Shown: positions 37,142 to 46,234 of the stretch, piece after piece
Layout: every line of letters begins with the position of its first letter
Numbering within the stretch: the stretch's first letter is position 1
Source: Terriglobia bacterium
GTDB taxonomy: Bacteria; Acidobacteriota; Terriglobia; Bryobacterales; Bryobacteraceae
DNA: 64,000 bases
Direction: 5' to 3'
Assembly (NCBI GenBank): GCA_020073145.1
Contig: JAIQFS010000006.1
Location: 62,001-126,000 of the forward strand
The notes under the pieces: model-generated
Told to the model about the DNA's origin: nothing
The model's database searches: none
Seen by the model: the letters and a program-made list of their open reading frames with translations, nothing else
Made by a program: the position numbers and the translations under genes

Positions 37142-37927
37142 ATGGACCCGAGCGCCGCACTTGTAAGGTTTCTTGAGGGCGTACTGCTTGCGAGCTGCTG
37201 CCTGACCAGCATAAAGCTCGTGTATAGTGGCCTTTACAAGCGCTATCGAGCTTTGTTTGCATATCTGGTCTTTCGCTTTTTCTATACCGGCGCTCTACTC
37301 CTGATCTTCTCCAATCCCCGTTCGGCTGGCTACATGAAATACTGGAGCCTGACCGAACCGGTCATCTGGCTCTTCTACGTCCTGATCGTCATCGAACTAT
37401 ACTCTCTGGTATTGGAAAAACACCGAGGCCTCTATACTTTAGGACGATGGTTCCTCTACGCGGGCCTTTCTCTGTCGGTCCTGATCTCCGGCTTGTCCCT
37501 CCTCCCGCAACTGAGCGGGGGGGTGGCCCAGCGCTCGCGCCTGCTGGCGTACTACTATGCCATCGAGCGGGGCGTCGATTTCAGCCTCTTGCTGTTCCTG
37601 CTGTTGATCTTGTTATGGCTAACGAGGTATCCGGTACCCCTCAGCAGAAACGTCGTGGTGCATAGCCTGGCCTATACCATTCTGTTCCTGAGCAATACGG
37701 CCGGGCTGCTCGTCCGCGTGATCCTTGGCAAAGACCTATCTCGTTCGGTAAGCACGTTTTTCCTGGGTATCGGGGCGGCCTGCATCTTGATCTGGTTGGT
37801 TTTCCTCACGAAAAAGGGCGAAGAAGTCCGGGTCAACGTGCCCAGTTTCGGACCAGAACAGGAAAAACGGATCCTCGGCCAGTTGGAAGCCCTCAACAAT
37901 ACGTTGCTCAAGGTATCCCGGGATTAA
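37142..37927 (+). CDS. seven-helix membrane protein of unknown function
   Basis: About 261 residues with seven predicted membrane helices spread over the first 230, including LEGVLLASCCLTSIKLVYSG, TEPVIWLFYVLIVIELYSL and TFFLGIGAACILIWLVFLT. The last 30 residues (PEQEKRILGQLEALNNTLLK) form a short cytosolic amphipathic helix. No transporter, kinase or enzyme motif is seen. The start ATG 37142 follows GGTGGGA; the TTG at 37133 is an alternative. The gene begins 54 bases after the peptide gene; a receptor or sensor role is possible but only inferred. Confidence 0.75.
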   Translation: MDPSAALVRFLEGVLLASCCLTSIKLVYSGLYKRYRALFAYLVFRFFYTGALLLIFSNPRSAGYMKYWSLTEPVIWLFYVLIVIELYSLVLEKHRGLYTLGRWFLYAGLSLSVLISGLSLLPQLSGGVAQRSRLLAYYYAIERGVDFSLLLFLLLILLWLTRYPVPLSRNVVVHSLAYTILFLSNTAGLLVRVILGKDLSRSVSTFFLGIGAACILIWLVFLTKKGEEVRVNVPSFGPEQEKRILGQLEALNNTLLKVSRD

Positions 37928-37956
37928 CGGGTAATCCCCCCCCCCGGGCAACAGTA

Positions 37957-37998
37957 CTGGAATTTACTGCATTCAATTGAATTTTCGGTGAATTCCAG
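37957..37998. repeat. nested dyad upstream of the one-helix protein gene
   Basis: CTGGAATT (37957-37964) and AATTCCAG (37991-37998) form a perfect 8-bp inverted repeat around TTCAATTGAA (37972-37981), itself a palindrome with nearly the same centre. It lies directly before the start at 38002 and is AT-rich compared with the surroundings. Possible operator. Confidence 0.4.
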
Positions 37999-38001
37999 CA
38001 T

Positions 38002-38565
38002 ATGATCTCTCCTAGATCAAAAGCGTCCACTATGAATTGGATGGTCGCATTCGCCGTTCTGCTCTGTACGGCTGTTGGCGCCGGGCTTCTTTGGCTCGTG
38101 CGGCAGATCGGATCGGTCCACACGCACTTGCCGGTGACCGCCGACTGGATCGACCAGCTGGCGCTCAACCGCTACGACGCGATGACGCGGCTGTTGGACG
38201 CTCCCGACGCGCAATTCTTCCCGGCTCAGCGGGGCCCGTCGCGGCGGGTGGCTCGTCAACTGAGGCGCCAGCGCTGCTGCGTATTTTGCCAATATTTGCG
38301 CTGCCTCCAGGCCGATTTCCGGCGCGTCACCACGGCGATTCGGGTGCTCCTGGTGCAATCGCGCTACGACCGTCCGGACCTGGCCCGTGTGCTGGTCCGC
38401 CGGGAGGTCCAGTTTGCGGTGATGATGGCCGCGATTCACGTGCGCCTGTTTCTGTACCGATGGGGGTACGGCGGCGTGGACGCCACCGGGTTGGTGCAGG
38501 CCTTCGATTCGCAGCGGCTGGAATTGCGAGCCCTCATTCCGGCGGCCGCCACGCTGCGAGCCTAG
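38002..38565 (+). CDS. one-helix hypothetical protein
   Basis: Up to 187 residues. One membrane helix (WMVAFAVLLCTAVGAGLLWL) then a helical soluble part containing a Cys cluster (RRQRCCVFCQYLRCLQADF). No family recognised. Start is ATG 38002 or 38032. It follows the seven-helix gene by 74 bases with a dyad between, and ends 7 bases from the convergent SprT-like gene. Co-location with the peptide/seven-helix pair suggests shared function, not proven. Confidence 0.55.
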   Translation: MISPRSKASTMNWMVAFAVLLCTAVGAGLLWLVRQIGSVHTHLPVTADWIDQLALNRYDAMTRLLDAPDAQFFPAQRGPSRRVARQLRRQRCCVFCQYLRCLQADFRRVTTAIRVLLVQSRYDRPDLARVLVRREVQFAVMMAAIHVRLFLYRWGYGGVDATGLVQAFDSQRLELRALIPAAATLRA

Positions 38566-38572
38566 GCGCGGA

Positions 38573-39310
38573 TCAGAGGCGCTTCAGAATTTCTTTGGCC
38601 TCACGCAGGCGCGGGAATTTCTTTTCAGCCTCGCGGAACTCCCGGGTGTGCACGCGGCGCCGGGTTCCCCGGTGGTCCACCGGGTAGCGCAGGTGCAGCA
38701 TCTCGTGGAAGACGACATATTCGAGCGCCAGTTCCGGCAGATCCGGCTGATCGAAGATCCGGCTGATCACAATGGCGTTGTGAGACGGGTCGAAGTGGCC
38801 CAGCATGCTGCGCGAGGGGCGGCGGCTCCATCCCAAGTTCGGCTGTCCCAGCAGGCCGTCGAAGAACTGCCGGTTCAGCCGTTCAAACACTTCTTCCAGA
38901 TTGCAGTGTGCTCCTTGCGGCCCGGAGAGGAACTTGCGCCCGCGGACCTGGCGCACCAGATGCATCTGGCGGCGCACGTCGCGGCGATTGAGATACAGCC
39001 GGTAGCGATGCGCGTAGGCTCGCGGCACAGTCTTGCGATATAGCTTGCCGAGCAAAATGTACGCCAGCGCCTCGGTCACGGGGGCCGGCGCGCCCGCCAG
39101 CAGGTCGGAAACCCGCACGCTCAGTCGTCCGTTCTCCAGCCGGATGAAGCTATCGGCGTTGGCGAAGCGGCAGAATTCCACGTGTAGCTCCGGCAGCGGC
39201 GTGCGCGGCTTGAGCACGCGGAATACGCGCGCGTAAATCTCCTCGGGAGTTTCAAAGAAGAGAGAACTCTGCAGCCCTTCAACGGGGAACAGTGCCGGCG
39301 GATCGGCCAT
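38573..39310 (-). CDS. SprT-like zinc metalloprotease domain protein
   Basis: 245 residues. The zinc site HEMLH (His202, Glu203, His206) with the following LRYPVDHRGTRRRVHTREF block, which adds a third His, fits SprT-like/WLM metallopeptidases. The upstream HCNLEEVFERLNRQFFDG and GHFDPSHNAIVISRIFDQP match the SprT layout. Substrate unknown; family members act on DNA-protein crosslinks in eukaryotes. Divergent from fabH. Confidence 0.85.
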   Translation of the reverse strand: MADPPALFPVEGLQSSLFFETPEEIYARVFRVLKPRTPLPELHVEFCRFANADSFIRLENGRLSVRVSDLLAGAPAPVTEALAYILLGKLYRKTVPRAYAHRYRLYLNRRDVRRQMHLVRQVRGRKFLSGPQGAHCNLEEVFERLNRQFFDGLLGQPNLGWSRRPSRSMLGHFDPSHNAIVISRIFDQPDLPELALEYVVFHEMLHLRYPVDHRGTRRRVHTREFREAEKKFPRLREAKEILKRL

Positions 39311-39367
39311 CCTTTCCCCAGAGTACCGCGGATGCGTTACCCTGAGGTCTTAAAAGGAAGATTGGAA

Positions 39368-40360
39368 TTGCCTAAAGCCAAAATTAGCGCCCTCGGGTGC
39401 TACGTTCCCCCGCGTGTACTCACCAACCAAGATCTGGAGAAGATGGTCGAAACCAACGACCAGTGGATCAGGGACCGCACGGGGATTCGGGAGCGGCATA
39501 TTGCGGATCCCGGCGTTGCCACCTCGGACATGGCGATTGAAGCCGCCCGCTGCGCGCTGGCGCAGCGCGGGGTGGCTGCCACGGAGGTGAACGCGATCAT
39601 CGTGTGCACGGTAACGCCGGATATGTTCTTTCCCTCGACGGCCTGCCTGGTGCAGAACGCGCTGGGCGCGCGCGGCGCGTGGGGCTTCGATTTGGTGGCG
39701 GCCTGTTCGGGATTCGTGTACGGGCTGACCACGGCGGCTCATCTGGTGGCGGCCGGCACGCATCGCAAGGTTCTGGTGATCGGATCCGACACCATGAGCC
39801 GGATCATCGACTACACGGACCGCGCGACCTGCGTGCTCTTCGGCGATGCCGCCGGCGCCATGCTGATCGAGGCCGCCGGGGAAGGCGAAGGCAGCGCGGG
39901 ATTCATCGATTTTCTGGGAGAGGTGGACGGGTCGGGCGGGGACTTTCTGAAGATGCCGGCGGGCGGAAGCCGGCTGCCGTCGTCGCACGAGACCGTGGAG
40001 CAGCGGCTGCACTATGTCCACCAGGATGGGAGCCAGGTTTTCAAATACGCCGTGCGCAAGATGTACGAGACCTGCAGCGAGTTGCTGGAACGCAACGGTC
40101 TGACCACCAAGGACGTCGGGATCCTGATCCCCCACCAGGCCAACGGGCGCATCATCAGCGCCGCCGCCGAACGGTTGGGTCTCGGGGATCGCGTGCTGAT
40201 CAACATCGATCGCTACGGCAACACGGTCGCCGCGACCATTCCGCTGGCCACGCGCGATGCCATCCAACAAGGGCGGCTCAAGCGCGGGGATCTGGTGGTG
40301 TTCGCCGCGGTGGGCGCGGGCTACACCGTGGGCGCCAGTCTGTGGCGCTGGGCGTACTAG
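39368..40360 (+). CDS. fabH: 3-oxoacyl-ACP synthase III
   Basis: 330 residues from a TTG start that has a well-spaced AAGGAAG site; an ATG at 39332 would add 12. The catalytic triad is present: Cys in AACSGFVYGL, His in LIPHQANGRII and Asn in DRYGNTVAATIP. It starts fatty acid synthesis by condensing acetyl-CoA (or a branched acyl-CoA) with malonyl-ACP. No other fab genes adjoin it, so it may be the housekeeping or a specialised copy. Confidence 0.96.
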   Translation: MPKAKISALGCYVPPRVLTNQDLEKMVETNDQWIRDRTGIRERHIADPGVATSDMAIEAARCALAQRGVAATEVNAIIVCTVTPDMFFPSTACLVQNALGARGAWGFDLVAACSGFVYGLTTAAHLVAAGTHRKVLVIGSDTMSRIIDYTDRATCVLFGDAAGAMLIEAAGEGEGSAGFIDFLGEVDGSGGDFLKMPAGGSRLPSSHETVEQRLHYVHQDGSQVFKYAVRKMYETCSELLERNGLTTKDVGILIPHQANGRIISAAAERLGLGDRVLINIDRYGNTVAATIPLATRDAIQQGRLKRGDLVVFAAVGAGYTVGASLWRWAY

Positions 40361-40378
40361 GGGCTCCGGGGCCAGAAC

Positions 40379-41758
40379 TCAGGGAGCCATGTTGACGCGG
40401 ACGCCGACGTCTTTGCCGCGCGGCAGGTCGAGCACCAGAATGCCTCCCGGGTCGGATGTCTCTTCGAACACCTCCTCGTCGTCGACTTCCACCTGGTAGG
40501 TGCGCGCCGGCGCCAACCCCACCAGGATGAGCGCCTCTTGGGTATCTTCCAGGTGGAGACGAAGCTTGGGGGCGGCCGATCCCCAGGCGATCACCGCGCT
40601 TTCCAGGCTCAGCGGGGCGGCGGCGGCCTTGAGGTTGACGGAGAGCCGGTGGCCTTCGCGGAACAATTGAGCCGTTCCGTCGAAATAGCCGAACCAGTCG
40701 GCGGAGTCGTCCCAGTTGGACCGTACGAACAGCCGGCCGAACGTGTCGCTGTGATAGATCAGCGGAACATGCGTGAAGCTCAGACCGGGCTGATAGGGGT
40801 TGGCCCAGAGGAATTCGTAGGGCGCGCCGAACGGACCGCGCAGCATGAAATGGTCGTGCATGAGCCAGCCCTGCAGGTACTGACTTTCCTCGGCGTTGTT
40901 GTCGTAGGCCACCATCGCCAACTCGGCCGCGCGGGAGAGCGCGGCGCGCTCGAGGTCGGGTTCGCCGGACTCGGCCATGGCGCCGATGCGGAAATCGTTG
41001 TCCTCCCCCGGAAACGCGGCGGGATAGTAGCTGGCCAGGTGTTCGATGGGAAATTCCTTGAAGAATTTTCGGGCCGACTCGCGGAGATCGAGATTGGTGT
41101 TGTCGCGAATGGCGTGCAGGAGTTCCCAAAGCGGGTAGGCGTCGTCGCGCGGAACCACCTCGCGGCCGCTGGCGAGGGCGGGCGCCATCTTTCCTTCCCA
41201 CCACCCGCGAACCACGCGCTCGAGTTCGCGGTTGGGGGCTTGCGGCACGTGGTCGAACAAGGCCACCGCCGCCAACGCGCGCGAACGCACGGCGGGGATC
41301 GAGTCGTCACCAGCCGTCTGGGCCATGCCCTGCTGCAGCCGGGCGATGAGGCGGCTCCGCTGGCTTTCGGTGAGCAGTTCCTGGCACCAGTCAAACACCA
41401 ACGCGAGTTGGCGCAGATCCGTACCCGGTCCGAGAGCCCACGTCACCGCCCGGCGTCCGGAGGCCGGATCGCCCGAAACCTGATAGTAGAGGGCCTGCGC
41501 GAAGGCGCTTTCGGGCAGGGGCGCGTCCTGGCTCACGAAGGCGCCGAACTGCTGCCAGCGCGCTGTGGCGCGTTCGCGTTCCCGTCGCAGCATCCGCAGG
41601 TGCGCTGGCCGGAGAAACAGCCGTGGATGATCGGTGAAGACGGCCACCGGATCGTCAGGCGCGGCACGGGCCGGCGCAGCGCCCGCCGCGGTTTGCGAGC
41701 GAGACAGTGCCGGCATGAGCAGTACCAGCAGAATGGCCGTCGCGCCCATTCGTCCCAT
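40379..41758 (-). CDS. exported heparinase II/III-like protein
   Basis: About 459 residues. Signal peptide (TAILLVLLMPALSRSQTAAG), a helical toroid (about 40-290) with FTDHPRLFLRPAHLRMLRRE at the front, typical of heparinase II/III and alginate lyase-like proteins, and a beta-rich C-terminal half. No clear catalytic His-Tyr pair could be pinned down. Probably a periplasmic or secreted polysaccharide lyase-like protein. Start M12 (41758) or M15 (41749) gives a standard signal peptide. Confidence 0.65.
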   Translation of the reverse strand: MGRMGATAILLVLLMPALSRSQTAAGAAPARAAPDDPVAVFTDHPRLFLRPAHLRMLRRERERATARWQQFGAFVSQDAPLPESAFAQALYYQVSGDPASGRRAVTWALGPGTDLRQLALVFDWCQELLTESQRSRLIARLQQGMAQTAGDDSIPAVRSRALAAVALFDHVPQAPNRELERVVRGWWEGKMAPALASGREVVPRDDAYPLWELLHAIRDNTNLDLRESARKFFKEFPIEHLASYYPAAFPGEDNDFRIGAMAESGEPDLERAALSRAAELAMVAYDNNAEESQYLQGWLMHDHFMLRGPFGAPYEFLWANPYQPGLSFTHVPLIYHSDTFGRLFVRSNWDDSADWFGYFDGTAQLFREGHRLSVNLKAAAAPLSLESAVIAWGSAAPKLRLHLEDTQEALILVGLAPARTYQVEVDDEEVFEETSDPGGILVLDLPRGKDVGVRVNMAP

Positions 41759-41857
41759 CACTGGCCATTGTGTCATAGCGACACAGGCCACGCCCCCGGG
41801 GCCGCGGCACGACGTTCTCTATTGCACGGAATAGTTGATTCGGAAGGGCTTAGACGA

Positions 41858-41886
41858 TTGACAGGTGGAGGTCCGGTTGCTATTGG
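41858..41886 (+). promoter_or_regulatory. sigma-70-type promoter of a small RNA candidate
   Basis: A perfect TTGACA (41858-41863) and TATTGG (41881-41886) are 17 bases apart. The -35 is exact; the -10 is only partly matched. The start would be near 41893 on the plus strand, in a gap between minus-strand genes, so it does not serve a neighbouring protein gene. Confidence 0.5.
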
Positions 41887-41892
41887 TGGTGG

Positions 41893-42049
41893 TGAATTGG
41901 TGAAGTAACTTCAAACCTGCCCTCTGCTGCAACATTCAGGCGGGAGAAGAGTGAGCCGAAAGAGACAGCGTGCTTGCGGGAGCCGATGTTCGCCGTAATT
42001 GGAATTCACTGTTCTTCAGCCTTGGCGGTTGCTGCAGAGGGGCTTTTTT
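41893..42049 (+). ncRNA. candidate structured small RNA, 6S-like rod
   Basis: The predicted transcript of about 155 bases folds into a long rod. The closing stem GCCCTCTGCTGCAAC (41919-41933) pairs with GTTGCTGCAGAGGGG (42028-42042) with one mismatch, and is followed by T6 (42044-42049), forming a terminator. Inside, AGGC/GCCT, GAAGA/TCTTC and GTGA/TCAC continue the rod across internal loops. It has no protein-like frame. 6S RNA or an acidobacterial RNA family are possibilities; the region also contains a second terminator further on. Confidence 0.5.
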
Positions 42050-42207
42050 GTGAAGCGGTTTCTCGCACGATCTCTCCAGGGATCATAGGTAGCGGTCGTT
42101 GTCTGGCATTTCTGGATCGGGAGAATCAAGACGCGGACCCGGCCAGGAGTGGATGTTGAGTCGGACCAGGCGGCCCGACGCCGGATCCCGCCCACCCCCC
42201 GGGCAGG

Positions 42208-42263
42208 CCGCATCGGAGCCAGCCCCCAACGTCAGGGGGCAGGCCCGATGCGGTTTTTCTTTT
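42208..42263 (+). terminator. strong Rho-independent terminator on the plus strand
   Basis: CCGCATCGG (42208-42216) pairs perfectly with CCGATGCGG (42245-42253); inside are GCC/GGC and GCCCCC/GGGGGC with a 7-base loop. TTTTTCTTTT follows. It points rightward although both flanking protein genes are leftward, so it must end another transcript, possibly readthrough of the small RNA. Confidence 0.75.
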
Positions 42264-42294
42264 GGCCGACGCGCTTCCTGAAAATTCGTCGATT

Positions 42295-42927
42295 CTAGAA
42301 CGTGATGCCCAGCAGGACTTCGACCTGGTTCTGGTTGCTCGAAAACCCGCCGTTGGGGCTGAAGAAGTGCTGTGCGCCCCACCGGGTATAGCGGATTTCG
42401 GGCGACAGGTGAACATAGGGCGCATGTACGTCTAACCCCGCTCCCGTCACGAAACCCGTGGTGGTATTGTGGGCAGGCTGGTTCAGGTTCGCGGGTGGCA
42501 GGACCGGGACTCCGCTGACCACCGTCACCACTTGTTTGAAGCCTTGCAGCGTATCCCAGGCCACTCCGGCATCCACAAACGGCCGTACGACGGGGAATGG
42601 AAACCGGTACTTGGCCAGCAGCGGAAATTCCCACGCGCCGGTACTTCCGTGAGTCGTCAGTGTGGTGCCCGCCGGCGAAATGTTTCCTGCGCCCTGGAAG
42701 TTGTAGTGCCGGTAGAGCGCATCCACTTCAACGCCCAAGCCGAAGGGCAGGCGCAACTCCACGGTAGGGCCGACCAGATAACGATTGGTGACACTGTGGT
42801 AGTTGATCGTCGGGTCCTGGATGGTGTTCAGAAAATCGTCCAGAGGCGCACCCAGCTTGATTCCGGCGGTGAACGGCTGCGCGAAGGCGCAGACACCTCC
42901 CAATACGAATAAGAACAGTGGTCGCAT
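42295..42927 (-). CDS. outer-membrane beta-barrel protein
   Basis: 210 residues. A signal peptide ending in CAFA, then alternating strands (TVELRLPFGLGVEVDALYRH, FPVVRPFVDAGVAWD, HLSPEIRYTRWG) and a C-terminal Phe preceded by VEVLLGI, as in OmpA/OMP_b-brl-type barrels. An eight-strand barrel is likely; no enzyme motif. It lies downstream of the lptB gene on the same strand, though with a 62-base gap. Confidence 0.8.
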   Translation of the reverse strand: MRPLFLFVLGGVCAFAQPFTAGIKLGAPLDDFLNTIQDPTINYHSVTNRYLVGPTVELRLPFGLGVEVDALYRHYNFQGAGNISPAGTTLTTHGSTGAWEFPLLAKYRFPFPVVRPFVDAGVAWDTLQGFKQVVTVVSGVPVLPPANLNQPAHNTTTGFVTGAGLDVHAPYVHLSPEIRYTRWGAQHFFSPNGGFSSNQNQVEVLLGITF

Positions 42928-42989
42928 AAAGCTCCTTACGGATCAACCATTCGGACCGTTTCCTCGGCGAGGCAGGCAGCCGGAAGAAA

Positions 42990-43718
42990 TCATACCTGTA
43001 GGGTAAAGGATTCACCCAGATACACGCGTTTGACCTCGGGGTCGCGCCCCAGGGCCTCGGGACTCCCGGCGCGAAAGATGCGGCCGTTATTAATGATGTA
43101 GGCACGGTCGGTGACGACCAGGGTCTCGCGCACGTTGTGATCGGTGACCAGGATGCCGATTCCGGCGCGCTTGAGGTCGAAGATGATGCGCTGCAGCTCG
43201 AGCACTTGGATGGGGTCGATGCCGGAAAACGGTTCGTCGAGGAGCAAGAAGCTGGGGTTGATCACCAGCGACCGCGCGATTTCGACGCGGCGGCGCTCCC
43301 CGCCCGAGAGCATATAGCCCCGGCTGCGGCGTACGGTTTCGAGACCGAGCTGGCCGATCAGCCGCTCCATGGTCTCGCGCCGTTCCCGCGCGCGCACAGG
43401 CAGCGTTTCCAGGATCGCGAGCAGATTTTCTTCCACCGTCAGCTTGCGGAAAACCGACGCCTCTTGCGGAAGGTAGCTGATGCCGCGCCGCGCGCGCTGG
43501 TACATGGGGAGCTCGGTGATGTCCTGGTCGTCTATCAGAACGCGGCCGGAGTCGGGGCTGATCAGCCCGACGATCATGTAAAACGAAGTGGTCTTGCCGG
43601 CCCCGTTGGGTCCCAGCAGGCCGACCACTTCACCCCGCTGCACCGACACCGACACACCATCCACCACGCGGCGCCCGCGATAGGCCTTGGAGATTTCCCT
43701 GGTCTCGAGTTGGCTCAT
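42990..43718 (-). CDS. lptB: LPS export ABC transporter ATPase LptB
   Basis: 242 residues. Walker [17 protein letters not shown]-loop region [18 protein letters not shown], signature [15 protein letters not shown], Walker [13 protein letters not shown] and H-loop [10 protein letters not shown], the pattern specific to LptB. It powers extraction of lipopolysaccharide from the inner membrane with LptFG, which are not in the window. The gene begins 6 bases after the LptC/LptA-like gene. Confidence 0.95.
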   Translation of the reverse strand: MSQLETREISKAYRGRRVVDGVSVSVQRGEVVGLLGPNGAGKTTSFYMIVGLISPDSGRVLIDDQDITELPMYQRARRGISYLPQEASVFRKLTVEENLLAILETLPVRARERRETMERLIGQLGLETVRRSRGYMLSGGERRRVEIARSLVINPSFLLLDEPFSGIDPIQVLELQRIIFDLKRAGIGILVTDHNVRETLVVTDRAYIINNGRIFRAGSPEALGRDPEVKRVYLGESFTLQV

Positions 43719-43724
43719 GAGGGA

Positions 43725-45974
43725 CTACTTGCGGCGAATCCGGCTGGTGGCCGGCTGGTCGGAAGACCCATTCACCAGCAGCCTATCATCGTTCGCAAAG
43801 TAGGTCAATTCAGTGCCGTGCGCGTCGCCCTTCAAACTGTCGACGAGTTGCGGTTGGCCTCCGCGCAAAACCACTCTCTGTTCGTCGGGGTAATACTCGG
43901 CGTGTTCCCCCGTGCCCGTGCGGGTGCGGCCGGGCGGTCTCTGCACGATTTCGACGGTGCCTTCGGCAAACGCTTTCTGAAGCCTCGAATCGGCTTCCGT
44001 ATCCGCGAGAAACGCCCGCAGCTCGCGCGATTTGACCTGCATGCCGGGCCGGTCGAGCACTACGCCTCCGCTGTAGATGGCCACCCGGTCCTTATCGGTA
44101 TAGACCAGGTGCGCCGCATGCACCAGGATCAGCGTCGGGGCTCCCGCCTTCTTGCCCGGCCGTTCCTTGGGCTGCTCCCAGAGATTGCTAATGACGCCGC
44201 CATCGGCCACCAGCGTCTGCCTTTCCCGATCCACGTCCACCACGCGGGCCTGCAGGCGGTTGGCGCCCTGCCACAAGCTCACGTTTCCTTCGTAGTGCAG
44301 GGTCCGGTTGCGATTGGTCGACTCCATTTTGTCTGCCTGCGCTTCTAACGGTTCATCGCCAGAGAGCATGCCGGAGCTCTTCTTCGCGCTCTGTTCCGCC
44401 AGCCGGCTCGATTTCACGCTGCCTTCCGCCGTGAAGTTGCCGGTGCGCTGATCCATGCGAATGCGGTCGGCGGAGGTGGAGCCGGTTGCGTCCCAGATGC
44501 GCGCGCCAGTCTCGAGCCGCATGGTGTTATCGCTCTCATCGAGGGTGGCTTTGGCGGCGCGCGCGCGCCGGTCTCCTTCGCGATACGTGAAGTCGCCGGA
44601 CTGCTGCATGGAGGACATCCGGCTGCTGCCGGGTTCGAAGCGCGCCTCCATCTCGCGGCTGGCGGTGGTCGTCTGCGACCGGTTCCGCTTGCGTTCTTCC
44701 ACAGTGGGATCGGTCGCGGTCTTCACGTTCTTCGCGCGGAAGGATTCGATCCGGTTCTGCGGACCGTAAGAAATCGCCAGATCGCTACCGTCGAGCGTGC
44801 GGTGATGCTGGGCCGGCAGGTTGGGAAGAAACTCGATCTGGCCGGGCGTGTGCGTCGCCAGCGTTTCGATTTCCCGCCCTCCCGGCCGCATCTTGATTTC
44901 GATGTTGTCGCTGCGCAGAACGTGGGTCTCGGCGAGCTCGCGTCCAGGCATCGGCAGCGGCTTGGCGGTTACGGAACCGGGGCCATGAGTCACCACCTGC
45001 GTGAGCAGGCTCTCATTGTTCACGGGCTCGAAGCCCAGTTCCACCGAAGGCGCGGTAACGGTGGTTTCGGAACCGGCGGAGGTCGCCACCAGCCGGGCAT
45101 TGCCCTGGCCGGTGATCTGCTGGACCTCTCCATCTTCGTCGAAGGCCATCGATAGCGTGTCGGCGGCGTACTGCAGCTTGCGGTTCGGGTATTCGTCGGT
45201 GCCTTGCGCGCGGGTCGTGGTTACCTGACGGACGACGCCGTCATCCAGATGGACCATCGAGCCGTAGCCTTCCACGATGGTTTCGCCGCGGGTCAGTTTT
45301 CCCCATAGCGGCATGGAGATCTCCGACTTGGCCTCGTAATACGTGAGGTCGGCCGCCTCAATGGTCATGGGCCGCGCATGCGGTCCGATGGGCCTCCAGT
45401 GGACCTCCACGTTGGATTTCATGTGCAGTTCGCGCGTGGTGGGATCGTAGGAAGCGCCGGTGGATTGGCCGTCGCCGTAGCGGAAGGTGAACGTCGAGGG
45501 GCGGTCGGTCTCGGCCCGGCCGCCGTTGCTGTCGAAGGTCACCCCGGACGAACGAATCGAAACCAGGTTCGGCTTCGGATCCCCCTCGGTGGGTATGTCC
45601 AGGGTGATTTCCACGTCGTTCTCGGAATAGAGCCGGTGTTCGCTCGCGAAAAAGGAGGCCCCGGCACTTTTGACCAAGTTGTACGTTGTGCCGCAAGGCT
45701 TGTACAGTTTCAAGGCCACGTTCTTGAGATCGACGCGCGAGGAATCCTTCACCTGCTTGAAATCGTCGGCTTCGATGTAGGCGGTCTTGCAGCCCTTGGT
45801 ATCATGCTCGGTCCAATTCCACTGTCGGGCCGCGGAGTTCAACTCGGGCGGCAGCGCCTGGGGTTTGGGCGGAGATTGATCGTGAAGTGCCTGTTTCTGG
45901 GCTCGGTAGGTGAGGCTGACGCCGCCGACGATTGCGGCAATCGCCACCAGCAGGAGCCAGCGCGCGCCTCGCAT
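43725..45974 (-). CDS. LptC/LptA-type periplasmic LPS transport fusion
   Basis: About 749 residues. A membrane anchor ([17 protein letters not shown]) and an LptC-like periplasmic domain (about 40-230, ending [11 protein letters not shown] and [10 protein letters not shown]) lead into repeated OstA/LptA-type beta-jellyroll segments ([70 protein letters not shown]). It would form an unusually long bridge for lipopolysaccharide. Start at M13 (45974) removes non-signal residues; 46010 is the alternative. Next to lptB, which supports the role. Confidence 0.85.
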   Translation of the reverse strand: MRGARWLLLVAIAAIVGGVSLTYRAQKQALHDQSPPKPQALPPELNSAARQWNWTEHDTKGCKTAYIEADDFKQVKDSSRVDLKNVALKLYKPCGTTYNLVKSAGASFFASEHRLYSENDVEITLDIPTEGDPKPNLVSIRSSGVTFDSNGGRAETDRPSTFTFRYGDGQSTGASYDPTTRELHMKSNVEVHWRPIGPHARPMTIEAADLTYYEAKSEISMPLWGKLTRGETIVEGYGSMVHLDDGVVRQVTTTRAQGTDEYPNRKLQYAADTLSMAFDEDGEVQQITGQGNARLVATSAGSETTVTAPSVELGFEPVNNESLLTQVVTHGPGSVTAKPLPMPGRELAETHVLRSDNIEIKMRPGGREIETLATHTPGQIEFLPNLPAQHHRTLDGSDLAISYGPQNRIESFRAKNVKTATDPTVEERKRNRSQTTTASREMEARFEPGSSRMSSMQQSGDFTYREGDRRARAAKATLDESDNTMRLETGARIWDATGSTSADRIRMDQRTGNFTAEGSVKSSRLAEQSAKKSSGMLSGDEPLEAQADKMESTNRNRTLHYEGNVSLWQGANRLQARVVDVDRERQTLVADGGVISNLWEQPKERPGKKAGAPTLILVHAAHLVYTDKDRVAIYSGGVVLDRPGMQVKSRELRAFLADTEADSRLQKAFAEGTVEIVQRPPGRTRTGTGEHAEYYPDEQRVVLRGGQPQLVDSLKGDAHGTELTYFANDDRLLVNGSSDQPATSRIRRK

Positions 45975-46118
45975 GGATTCAACACCACTATAACCCGGCG
46001 GGAGCGGCACCCCACGGCGATCTGGATGGCCGAATGCGGGCTAGGTCCGCCCGAGAACCCGTGCGGGTCATTGTCAAGAAGAAGAAATCCATAGTAATCA
46101 ATAACTTGTGTGTGTTTT

Positions 46119-46145
46119 TTGTCACTCTCGGACACAGTGTGCTAA
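46119..46145. promoter_or_regulatory. CIRCE-like HrcA operator upstream of groES
   Basis: TTGTCACTC-N9-GTGTGCTAA matches the CIRCE consensus TTAGCACTC-N9-GAGTGCTAA at 15 of 18 arm positions with exact spacing. It ends 89 bases before the groES ATG. It would bind the HrcA repressor; hrcA is not in the window. Confidence 0.75.
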
Positions 46146-46234
46146 TAATGATTATCGGAACCCCGGCGCGACGCCGACGGGTTTCCACCGATACCCAGAC
46201 TTTTCAAAAACTACTACAGGAGGTAGGAAGTCCC

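Noticed and set aside
41974-42159. Short rightward reading frame inside the small RNA region
   Set aside because: No ribosome site, spans the T6 terminator and the paired stem, and has no protein-like pattern.
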